Positions 54,448-62,231 of a stretch of DNA of 64,000 nt are shown piece by piece. This DNA is from an uncultured OM182 clade bacterium (GTDB lineage: Bacteria; Pseudomonadota; Gammaproteobacteria; Pseudomonadales; Azotimanducaceae), in the NCBI GenBank assembly GCA_905182025.1, contig CAJJAA010000013.1:1-64000 (forward strand), given 5' to 3'. The position numbers and the translations under genes were made by a program. A model generated the notes under the pieces. The model saw nothing but the letters and a program-made list of their open reading frames with translations. It did no database searches and was not told the origin of the DNA. Numbering within the stretch: the first letter of the stretch is position 1; every line of letters begins with the position of its first letter.

Positions 54448-55109
54448 ATCAGCAAAGCCTCCAAAGCTATCTCGACAAACTTTCGAGCAGTGCCGCAACG
54501 CCCGGCGGCGGAGCTGTTGCAGCACTTACAGGCGCACAAGCGGCCGCACTGATCTCAATGGTCTGTAACCTCACAAAGAGCAAGACCAAGCGCGCCGCAA
54601 GCAACAGTGCAGACGATGATGCAAACGACAAACCAAACGATCAGGCAAAAGAAATACAGGCAATCAACAAGCGGGCAGAGCAAGCACGGGCACAGTTCGA
54701 CCAGCTCGCTGACGATGATATCGAAGGCTTTACTGCGGTAATGACCGCATACAAAATGCCAAAGTCAAACCCGCAAGAGCGGTCTGATCAGCACACAACG
54801 TTACAAGACGCGTTAAAACACGCAGCACAAGCACCACTGCAGACAGCGACTTTAGCGAGCAGTCTTGCTCAAGACATTCAACGTCTCAGTGAAATTGGCA
54901 ACAAAAACCTCATTACTGACGTCGGTATTGCCGCATTATTGATACCCGCAACCGTACAAGCAGCAAGAATGAACGTGCTAATCAACCTATCATCAATGCA
55001 GGATGAGCAGTTTATAAAAAATGCCCTGGCCGCTCTTGAATCGGCAACCAGCCAAGCTTCACCGCTGACTAAATTGGCCGACAGTATTTGTACGTCTCTT
55101 CTCAATTGA
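54444..55109 (+). CDS. FTCD-C / FchA-type cyclodeaminase (methenyl-THF cyclohydrolase)
   Basis: 221 residues from the TTG at 54444 that overlaps the preceding stop. Family landmarks are AATPGGGAVAALTGAQAAAL (about 13-32), the DDDIEGFTAVMTAYKMPKS block, and NKNLITDVGIAALLIPA. These proteins either deaminate formimino-THF or act as methenyl-THF cyclohydrolase (FchA, in serine-cycle organisms). Placed immediately behind a dehydrogenase lacking cyclohydrolase function, the second activity is the natural inference. Confidence 0.82.
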   Translation: MNQQSLQSYLDKLSSSAATPGGGAVAALTGAQAAALISMVCNLTKSKTKRAASNSADDDANDKPNDQAKEIQAINKRAEQARAQFDQLADDDIEGFTAVMTAYKMPKSNPQERSDQHTTLQDALKHAAQAPLQTATLASSLAQDIQRLSEIGNKNLITDVGIAALLIPATVQAARMNVLINLSSMQDEQFIKNALAALESATSQASPLTKLADSICTSLLN

Positions 55110-55216
55110 TCGTCTCTACAGTGATCGCTCAAAACAAGTGTCCCGGCACCTCAATAAATTGCCTGAAGCTCATTGCAACAACGAGTACAAAATCCTACAA
55201 CAACACCTATTTAATA

Positions 55217-56974
55217 TTGCGAGGCATAGCCCTTGTGACACTGGTCAGCTTAATAAGCAGCTGCAGCCTCAAAATTCCCTACTTGAACTCAACCGAAAAA
55301 ACAGAAAAGAGCACCAGTGCAGCCAGTCAATCTGAGTCAAACACATCACCGGCAAATCAAAAAAAACAAGCAGCGCCAAACTCAGCCTTAATGAAGAGGC
55401 AATTCGAAAACAAAATCGCCGACAAGGTTATCGATAACTACTTGATGTCTCGTACCGACCAGCGCCATGCAAGGAGTGAATTCCTGACTAGAGATGCTCT
55501 GCAACAAAATGCTGTTCACCTGACGATCGCAAATGAACAGCTCCAACGCCTCGACCAAAAACTTCTCAGGGAAAAAAATCGGAATAGGACACGCCAGTTA
55601 GCGGCCTTGCAAGCATCACGGCAAAGAGTTGCGAGCCATTGGGCGGAACTGAACCATCTCAATGAATTGGATGCTCTTTGGCCAAAGCTCATCTTTGAAC
55701 CTCTATCAGAACGGGACTTAGCCGCTGAAGAAGACTATCTTTTGTCAACTAAGAGCAAACTGGTTGATCTGCAATTACGCATCACAGCGCAATATGCCGC
55801 CGGCCAGTTATATCCCGAACTACTCCTGACCGATTCAAAGAGTCGATTAAAAGCAGTTGTTAGATCGACAAGTAGAAGTCCGAATAAAGACAATCCCTAC
55901 CTGTTGCGCTTTCAACAACAACTCTTATACGCATCCATCACAGATCAACAGAAGCAGCAGCGTTTTGAGGCCTTCACAGGTCGGTTCCATAAACTTATTC
56001 AACCCGCATTTAAAGCATTCCTAAGTTTTCTTGAGTCCTTGGACTCACAATCAAATATAGAAAAGCCTCTTCTGCTTACGGGTACTTTTGGCGCCGTTGA
56101 TGCCAGCTTAAATAGAGAGCGCGTTAATCAACTTAAACTCAGCTTGGCCGACATCGATGAATCGATCGTCGAACTCGCGCCTAACATCAATATAAAAACA
56201 CTTTACGCTGACCCAGCTTATTTATTAGCCGATAAACCAAAACCTAAACAAATGGCGCTAAACCTTTTGACCTTGTACGTTGCAGACATCGAGTTTGAAC
56301 TTACCACCTGGTTTTACAGACGGCCAAGTGATGAGGTTTTGTTAGTCGCTGCCGACCAACTCAGTTCGGATATGATTCACTACGAAAATGGACAAGTCGC
56401 GTTCGACCTCGAAACAATGACGGCATTACCCGATTTTGAATATGAAAGCCTGGCCTATCAATTCGTCGTACCCGGTGCACACATGTTAGCCCCATGGACT
56501 GACCTTCATACGGGACAAAGCCCTATGGCTGATGCATTTACGTTGGCCTGGAATCAATACAGCCAAACACTACCGATTGCTAATCCGTCATTTTATGTTG
56601 AAGACCTTTCACGCATCGGACATCGGGTCAGATATAAACGTTTCCTCACCAAAGCACTAGTCGATTTGCAACTGCATACAGGTCAATGGAGTGTTGAGGA
56701 GGCCGAGCTATTCATGTCGAGTCAACTGCCCTACCGTGAGGCTTTTATAGAAGCGGAAATAATTTCGATACTTAAACACCCGGGGAAAAACTTCGAAGCC
56801 TGGCAGTTGGCAGAATCGATTGAAGCAACGGTGACCGAGGTTATTGTTACGGGGCAATTATCGTTAAAAGAAACCCATCAGACGCTACTCCGAAATAGTC
56901 CTATGGACCATAAGACACTCATGTTAGTACGACAATCGTTACTCAAAAGAAGTCAAAAAAACAGTACACAATAG
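55217..56974 (+). CDS. DUF885-family lipoprotein lacking the metal-binding motif
   Basis: A 585-residue lipoprotein. The leader RGIALVTLVSLISSC has a lipobox. The start is uncertain: the frame is open from 55088, overlapping the cyclodeaminase, and TTG 55217 gives a compact signal. The C-terminal 250 residues match DUF885 (LSRIGHRVRYKRFLTKALVD, LHTGQWSVEEAELFMSS and a HPGKNFEAW close). At the active site, where active members have HExxPGHH, this one reads QFVVPGAH (56459-56482). First His, Glu and third His are replaced, so metallopeptidase activity is unlikely. A long N-terminal coiled region (about 80-150) may bind a partner. Confidence 0.72.
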   Translation: MRGIALVTLVSLISSCSLKIPYLNSTEKTEKSTSAASQSESNTSPANQKKQAAPNSALMKRQFENKIADKVIDNYLMSRTDQRHARSEFLTRDALQQNAVHLTIANEQLQRLDQKLLREKNRNRTRQLAALQASRQRVASHWAELNHLNELDALWPKLIFEPLSERDLAAEEDYLLSTKSKLVDLQLRITAQYAAGQLYPELLLTDSKSRLKAVVRSTSRSPNKDNPYLLRFQQQLLYASITDQQKQQRFEAFTGRFHKLIQPAFKAFLSFLESLDSQSNIEKPLLLTGTFGAVDASLNRERVNQLKLSLADIDESIVELAPNINIKTLYADPAYLLADKPKPKQMALNLLTLYVADIEFELTTWFYRRPSDEVLLVAADQLSSDMIHYENGQVAFDLETMTALPDFEYESLAYQFVVPGAHMLAPWTDLHTGQSPMADAFTLAWNQYSQTLPIANPSFYVEDLSRIGHRVRYKRFLTKALVDLQLHTGQWSVEEAELFMSSQLPYREAFIEAEIISILKHPGKNFEAWQLAESIEATVTEVIVTGQLSLKETHQTLLRNSPMDHKTLMLVRQSLLKRSQKNSTQ

Positions 56975-56975
56975 G

Positions 56976-57431
56976 TTACTCACTCGATGAACATGACCAT
57001 TTGTTCCTAACCGCTCTGCCGCCTCTATAGGTGGTTGCTATGGCCTCGGACAAGCACATCTCATAAAGGTGATAGTTACTCGAGGGGCGATAGCTGCAAA
57101 TCTTTTCAGCCTCAGCTCGCAACTGTTCATCATCGATTCGCCTTAGCCGGCCGACCAATTGAAATTCACCACTGCTACCAGAGCTGTCCGACATGCCACA
57201 ATGAAGACTAAACGCATTGTTATTTTCAAGATCTTTGATTTTTGATGAAGCCGGTTCGGCAAAAATAAAACAGCGATCATCGCCAACAATAGCGGTAACT
57301 GGATGTATACGGGGGTTACCTGACCGTCTTACGGTTGCTAAATAAGAAACCTTGCCGTCAATTCGTGCTTTACCAAACGCAGCAATCTCAGCGGCATCAG
57401 CCGCAAGTGTTCCCCAGGACATCTCTTGCAC
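56976..57431 (-). CDS. Pyridoxamine-5'-phosphate-oxidase-like FMN-binding protein
   Basis: 151 residues with the split-barrel fold: DGKVSYLATVRRSGNPRIHP near residues 26-45, CFIFAEPASSKIKDLENNNA, and GEFQLVGRLRRIDDE. The GTG start has GGAG six bases upstream. FMN or F420 is the probable cofactor; function is not defined. It converges with the DUF885 gene, with one base between stops. Confidence 0.75.
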   Translation of the reverse strand: MQEMSWGTLAADAAEIAAFGKARIDGKVSYLATVRRSGNPRIHPVTAIVGDDRCFIFAEPASSKIKDLENNNAFSLHCGMSDSSGSSGEFQLVGRLRRIDDEQLRAEAEKICSYRPSSNYHLYEMCLSEAIATTYRGGRAVRNKWSCSSSE

Positions 57432-57666
57432 ATCGTTCTCCTCAAGATAAAAGCAGCACTATTAAGGTTATTTCAATCAAGCCTCACGGGTAAAGTCTTT
57501 CTTACGATTGTTACCAAGTTGGCCGGTGGGTTAGTGGGTTGGCGGACGCTGCCATTATAATTGGCGGTTTCTATGCGCCAGTTCCCTCTATCGCAACTGG
57601 CCTGCGCTTATCTGGGCTTGTTTGGACTGCGCAAGAGCCTTGTATGACATAGAACGCCCTCACACA

Positions 57667-58227
57667 TCACTTAGGATATGACATCTGCCCATATCCACCG
57701 ACTTTAACGGGCACCTCATGAACAATCCCCAAACTGTCCGTGACCGTTAACGTAAACACCGTCCCTGCCTGAAGCGATTGCTTCAATCGCATCAACATCA
57801 CGTGTTTACCTCCGGGCTGAAGCGACACTGTGCGATTCTTCGGCAACAAGAAAGGTGTAACCTCCCTCATCCGCATGACGCCATTAACTTCGATGCTCTG
57901 GTGGACTTCGCTGAGTTCCGCCACATCAGTCGAAATATCATCAATGCTGATTTCTTCCAGTGAGTGATTGCGAAAATCCATATATACAGCGCCCATTGGC
58001 GACCCCGGCGGCGTGGCTCTAGACCAAGCACGCGTAATCTCGATCGTTTTAGCGGCTGTTTGATCGGCGACCATCGAACTAACCGGCACTAAACTATCTG
58101 GATCAGGCATCGTTGTATCAGCACTCTCTGCCTCAGAACTACCCAGCGCTATCGGGCTCGTCGTCAAACCACTCAATGTGAAAACCAGTGCCAAAGTGGC
58201 TATAAAGACTCTCTTTCGCTCGAACAT
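57667..58227 (-). CDS. PCu(A)C-type periplasmic copper chaperone
   Basis: 186 residues from ATG 58227 (GGAG six bases upstream; an open frame continues to 58368). A signal peptide (VFIATLALVFTLSGLTTSPI) leads to the periplasm. The copper motif is split: HQSIEVNGVMRMREV supplies His and Met, and GGKHVMLM supplies His and Met (H-x(n)-M-x(~20)-H-x-M). These proteins deliver Cu(I) to cytochrome oxidase Cu(A). No oxidase genes are adjacent. Confidence 0.88.
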   Translation of the reverse strand: MFERKRVFIATLALVFTLSGLTTSPIALGSSEAESADTTMPDPDSLVPVSSMVADQTAAKTIEITRAWSRATPPGSPMGAVYMDFRNHSLEEISIDDISTDVAELSEVHQSIEVNGVMRMREVTPFLLPKNRTVSLQPGGKHVMLMRLKQSLQAGTVFTLTVTDSLGIVHEVPVKVGGYGQMSYPK

Positions 58228-58671
58228 AAAGACTCCGTTTTTTGAGACACGCCTGTGAAACTTTGTCACCGCGTTGTCTTTAATCTTTCTTAAATTTTTC
58301 TTAAATCTGCCATTACGCCAAAACGCGTCTGCGGACATGAAAGCTATCTCAATACTGGATTGCGGCACGAAGGTTTTCGTTAAAGTGAGCGCTCATCCTG
58401 CGTTCAAAAGTACCCAGGAGATGCCAGCAAGTGATTATATCTGATTCTAACATCGAACCCGCCAGAACGATTGCACTTGCTTGATATTCTTCCTCGATAC
58501 CCCGCTTGTGTTAGCGCTATTTCTACGCCGATCAATAAAAATTGGATTAGGATTTTGTTGGACCCAAAACGCAGCTCAGCACCATAAAAAAAATGGCCAT
58601 TAGCGAGACTGGAATGCTGAAAACAATTAAGGCAAGGTATTGTCCTCGAACTCATCCGTGCCTGCGCTTAA
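58228..58671. other. 444-bp divergent control region
   Basis: Between the copper chaperone and matB starts. A duplicated TTTCTTAAAT occurs at 58286-58295 and 58297-58306 (see separate entry). No other clear promoter, terminator or supported gene. Confidence 0.4.
58286..58306. promoter_or_regulatory. Direct repeat TTTCTTAAAT x2 upstream of the copper chaperone
   Basis: TTTCTTAAAT at 58286-58295 is repeated exactly at 58297-58306, an 11-bp period, i.e. one helical turn. It is about 60 bp before the chaperone start. This could be a regulator site or simply AT-rich spacer. Confidence 0.3.
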
Positions 58672-60234
58672 ATGACCGAATCAAATTTCTATAGCCGATG
58701 CCAGCAAAATTTCAGCAATTCTAATCCCTTTCTAAATCTACCCAATGGACGATCTTATAGTTACGCTGACTTGCACCACCAAAGTGGTCGAATCGCAAAT
58801 TATCTCACCCAGCTTGGGATTCGCAAAGGCGATAGAGTAATTGTCCAAGTTGAAAAAAGTCCACAGAATCTGTTTTGGTATTTCGCTTGCATGCGCGCGG
58901 GGTTTATTTACATCCCCCTTAATACCGCCTACCTAGAGCATGAGATTGAATATTTTATCGCCAACGCATCACCCTCCTTCGCTCTGTGTGATCCGTCGCG
59001 ACGCGCCATTTTTGAAAACCACGCGCGTTGTAAAATTGGCACGTTGGATGGTGAGGGAAATTTTCTAGATGACAATGCATTGGCAGACAGCTTCGGCCAT
59101 GCAGATTTTGAGACAGGTAGTGCCGAAGATACAGACTATGGAGACTTTGAAGACACCTTCTTCGAAAATGAGGCCTGCGATGCATCAGACATCGCGGTAA
59201 TACTCTACACGTCAGGTACGACGGGCAACCCTAAAGGCGCAATGATTACCCATGGCAACTTGCTCGCCAATGCGGCGACATTGAGCACAGCTTGGGGCTG
59301 GCAATCCAACGATGTGCTACTTCACGCCCTGCCTACATTCCACATACATGGATTATTCGTCGCGACGCACCTCGTCGTTTTCAATGGCAGTGAAATGAAT
59401 TTTATGACGAAGTTTGATCCTGAACAGGTGGTTAATTGGTTGCCAAAGTCATCAGTTTATATGGGCGTGCCGACCAACTACGTAAGACTGCTCGCCCATG
59501 AAGGCCTGAACGGCGATATTTGTGCCAATATGCGATTATTCACGTCCGGCTCAGCACCTTTATTAGCCCAAACATTTCAAGATTTCGAGCAACGTACAGG
59601 GCAAACCATTGTCGAACGATACGGTATGACTGAAACCGGCATGAACACATCCAACCCTCTGTCAGGCAAAAGAAAACCCGGCACTGTCGGACCGGCACTC
59701 GCCGGCGTCGAGACAAAGATTTGTGATGATTCAGGTCAACAGGTCTCAGACGGCCAGGCCGGCACTTTGTATGTAAAAGGCGCCAATGTATTCAAGGGCT
59801 ACTGGCAAATGCCAGACAAAACAGCAGAGGAATTCACCGAAGACGGTTTTTTTAAGACCGGCGATATCGCCAGTCTCGATGAAGACGGTTACATTTCAAT
59901 CATCGGACGCGACAAAGACATGATTATCTCGGGAGGTCTAAACGTTTACCCAAAAGAGATTGAGTCAATCCTAGACAGGTTAAATGGCGTCACTGAATCG
60001 GCGGTAATCGGTGTTCCACACGCAGATTTTGGTGAAGCGGTTGTCGCCGTGATTGTTCGCGCCCCCTATCTGACCAAACAAGGTCAACTCACAGAAACAC
60101 AAATCATTACCGAGATGAAGGCGACAATCGCCGGTTTCAAAGTCCCGAAGCAGGTTCACTTCGTCGATTCGCTACCAAGGAACACGATGGGCAAGGTGCA
60201 AAAAAATATTCTCAGAGAAACCTATACGTCATAG
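58672..60234 (+). CDS. matB: Malonyl-CoA synthetase
   Basis: 520 residues of an AMP-forming acyl-CoA ligase. P-loop-like core YTSGTTGNPKGAMITHGNLL, then HALPTFHIHGLFVATHLVVF, and ERYGMTETGMNTSNP (about 320-335), the last two typical of MatB. The C-terminal hinge GRDKDMIISGGLNVYPKEIE and the lysine in NTMGKVQKN complete the fold. It activates malonate with ATP and CoA. Neither a matA decarboxylase nor matC transporter is adjacent, so it may simply salvage malonate for fatty-acid synthesis. Confidence 0.92.
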   Translation: MTESNFYSRCQQNFSNSNPFLNLPNGRSYSYADLHHQSGRIANYLTQLGIRKGDRVIVQVEKSPQNLFWYFACMRAGFIYIPLNTAYLEHEIEYFIANASPSFALCDPSRRAIFENHARCKIGTLDGEGNFLDDNALADSFGHADFETGSAEDTDYGDFEDTFFENEACDASDIAVILYTSGTTGNPKGAMITHGNLLANAATLSTAWGWQSNDVLLHALPTFHIHGLFVATHLVVFNGSEMNFMTKFDPEQVVNWLPKSSVYMGVPTNYVRLLAHEGLNGDICANMRLFTSGSAPLLAQTFQDFEQRTGQTIVERYGMTETGMNTSNPLSGKRKPGTVGPALAGVETKICDDSGQQVSDGQAGTLYVKGANVFKGYWQMPDKTAEEFTEDGFFKTGDIASLDEDGYISIIGRDKDMIISGGLNVYPKEIESILDRLNGVTESAVIGVPHADFGEAVVAVIVRAPYLTKQGQLTETQIITEMKATIAGFKVPKQVHFVDSLPRNTMGKVQKNILRETYTS

Positions 60235-60311
60235 AGCTGTCACCAATTTCTTGCTACACTCGCGCCGTCACTTCGACCAAAGCTTTAAGTCATGAACCGC
60301 ATCATCAAGAT

Positions 60312-60905
60312 ATGAAACGACTCGGTATACTCGCTTCCCACCGAGGCACCAATTTTCAAGCCATCATTGATGCATGCCAGTCTGGCAAGGTCAACGCTAC
60401 GCCGGTTCTGGCGATATCAAACAATTCAAAATCTGAAGCACTTGCTCGTGCAAACCGATCAGGAATAGCGACATTACACCTTTCGAGCCAAACCCATTGC
60501 AGTTCAACAGCGATAGACAGCGCTATGCTTGATGCCCTGCAAGCACACGAAGTCGATTTGGTCATTACCGCCGGGTATATGAAAAAACTCGGACCAAAAA
60601 CCCTAAAAGCCTATGAGCGCAAGATTATCAATGTACATCCGTCGTTGCTGCCTAAACATGGTGGTAAAGGGATGTTCGGCATGAAGGTACACGAGTCTGT
60701 GATTCAATCCGGCGATTTACAAACAGGCATCACGATTCACTGGGTTGACAAAGAATATGACACAGGTCCCATCATCGCCCAGCAAGTTGTCGCCGTTGAA
60801 CCCAATGACACAGCCTTATCGTTGGCAAAAAAAGTACTAACTCATGAACACAACTTGCTAATTGAAACACTAGCTACCCTTATGCCCGATTGGAGTGACA
60901 TATAA
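60312..60905 (+). CDS. purN: Phosphoribosylglycinamide formyltransferase
   Basis: 197 residues: LGILASHRGTNFQAIIDACQ at the N-terminus and the catalytic core INVHPSLLPKHGGKGMFGMK (about 117-136, with Asn and His), then WVDKEYDTGPIIAQ with the catalytic Asp. It uses 10-formyl-THF in purine synthesis. It differs from the common gammaproteobacterial PurN (VLxSGxGSN start, YPGLHTHRQ loop), resembling the GGKGMYG type found in other phyla. It is two bases upstream of a PRPP synthetase, its substrate supplier. Confidence 0.9.
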   Translation: MKRLGILASHRGTNFQAIIDACQSGKVNATPVLAISNNSKSEALARANRSGIATLHLSSQTHCSSTAIDSAMLDALQAHEVDLVITAGYMKKLGPKTLKAYERKIINVHPSLLPKHGGKGMFGMKVHESVIQSGDLQTGITIHWVDKEYDTGPIIAQQVVAVEPNDTALSLAKKVLTHEHNLLIETLATLMPDWSDI

Positions 60906-60907
60906 TA

Positions 60908-61918
60908 ATGATAACGAATCCAAGAGCACCAATCGCACTCATGACTTGCGAGTCAGGACGCCCCTTCGCAGAAGAAGTGGCCAAACACATGCAAATGGAC
61001 CTCATTCCAACCAATGAAACCTGGTTTGCCTGTGGCGAAGGAAAGATGGAAATTAAGTCCAATGTCAGAGGCCATGACGTTTATATTTTTCAATCCCCCG
61101 TCGGCGGCGTTGACGACCTATCGGTTTACGATAGATTCATCATGCTATTACACGCAATCGAAGCCGCCGCACTGTCCGATGCGCAATATATAACCGCGAT
61201 CACGCCTTACTACCCGGGAGCCAGGCAGGACAAACGTAAAGGCAGAACCCGAGAGGGTATCACCGCAGGTCTATTTGCACGCATGCTACAAAGTGCAGGT
61301 GCAAACCGAGTTGTCTCTGTCGAAATTCACAATGATGCGATCGCTGGAATGTTTAACCCGTCTCTGGCCCACTTGGAGAATGTATTTCTGACGAGACACC
61401 TGGTCGAGTGGCTGCAGAAAGAGAAAATCACCTGTGATGTGGTCGTATCACCGGATGTTGGCTATCTTGAGCGTGCTCGCGCCTATGCGGAAGAGCTATC
61501 GGCAGATCTTGCCGCGCTATCAAAAGAACGTGATTATTCAAAACCCAATCAGGTGTTTCGATCAACGTTAATCGGTGATGTTTCTGGTCAGAACGTTTTA
61601 TTGGTTGACGATATCGTTGACTCAGGCGGATCAGTTGTTGCGGCAATCAGTGAGTTAAAAGAACGTGGCGCTAAGGATATCGTCGTTGCCTGCACGCACC
61701 CGATAATGTCGGGGCCTGCTTGGGCGCGAATGTCGGAACTCAAAGAGCGTTCTATTAAGGAAGGTTGGAAATTTGATTTTGTCGGCACAAGCACCGTGCA
61801 ACACACGGATACGCCTGATTGGTATCACGTATTCCACATAGAGAAGCTATTAGCGACGATCATTCAAAAAATCAATTCCAGGGGGAGCGTGACCCAAGTT
61901 CAGCAAGACAGAGAGTGA
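60908..61918 (+). CDS. prs: Ribose-phosphate pyrophosphokinase
   Basis: 336 residues with the PRPP-synthetase layout: ITPYYPGARQDKRKGRTREG (ATP flag region), AGLFARMLQSAGANRVVSVE and the PRPP-binding VLLVDDIVDSGGSV (about 228-241). It is a divergent form: about 20 residues longer than E. coli Prs and with different flanking sequence. PurN and this enzyme probably form a two-gene purine operon closed by the terminator at 62101-62128. Confidence 0.88.
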   Translation: MITNPRAPIALMTCESGRPFAEEVAKHMQMDLIPTNETWFACGEGKMEIKSNVRGHDVYIFQSPVGGVDDLSVYDRFIMLLHAIEAAALSDAQYITAITPYYPGARQDKRKGRTREGITAGLFARMLQSAGANRVVSVEIHNDAIAGMFNPSLAHLENVFLTRHLVEWLQKEKITCDVVVSPDVGYLERARAYAEELSADLAALSKERDYSKPNQVFRSTLIGDVSGQNVLLVDDIVDSGGSVVAAISELKERGAKDIVVACTHPIMSGPAWARMSELKERSIKEGWKFDFVGTSTVQHTDTPDWYHVFHIEKLLATIIQKINSRGSVTQVQQDRE

Positions 61919-62231
61919 GGAGCGCCACGCCACAAGTTATGGTCGCAGGCGAGGGTTTCTTGACAATTTCACTGAATTGCTCGATCCTGCACAGATGCGC
62001 AGAAGAATCATTATTCCCATTATTATAATTTGCATCCGACACTTCGCGGTGGGTTGATTCTTGTGACGTATTTTTAACAAAAATAGCTAAAGAATTCGAA
62101 AAACCCGCCAAAAGGCGGGTTTTTTTTTGCAGTGTTAATCGTAATTGAGTTCAGACCGTCGATCTCAAGCGCATAGATCTTAAGACCCTAGACCGATGTC
62201 TAGTATGTTCAATCAAGCAGGGTGACAAACA
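61919..62231. other. 313-bp gap before ileS
   Basis: Contains the intrinsic terminator of the purN-prs operon. After it, I see no T-box leader or convincing promoter hexamers, though the ileS promoter must lie within about 100 bp of its start. Confidence 0.5.
62101..62128 (+). terminator. Intrinsic terminator after purN-prs
   Basis: AAACCCGCC (62101-62109), loop AAAA, and GGCGGGTTT (62114-62122) form a perfect 9-bp stem, running into a T tract to 62128. A textbook Rho-independent terminator between prs and ileS. Confidence 0.92.

Noticed and set aside
57490..57654. Plus-strand frame reading ADAAIIIGGFYAPVPS
   Set aside because: Resembles a membrane-protein tail, but frames do not join and no motif supports a gene.
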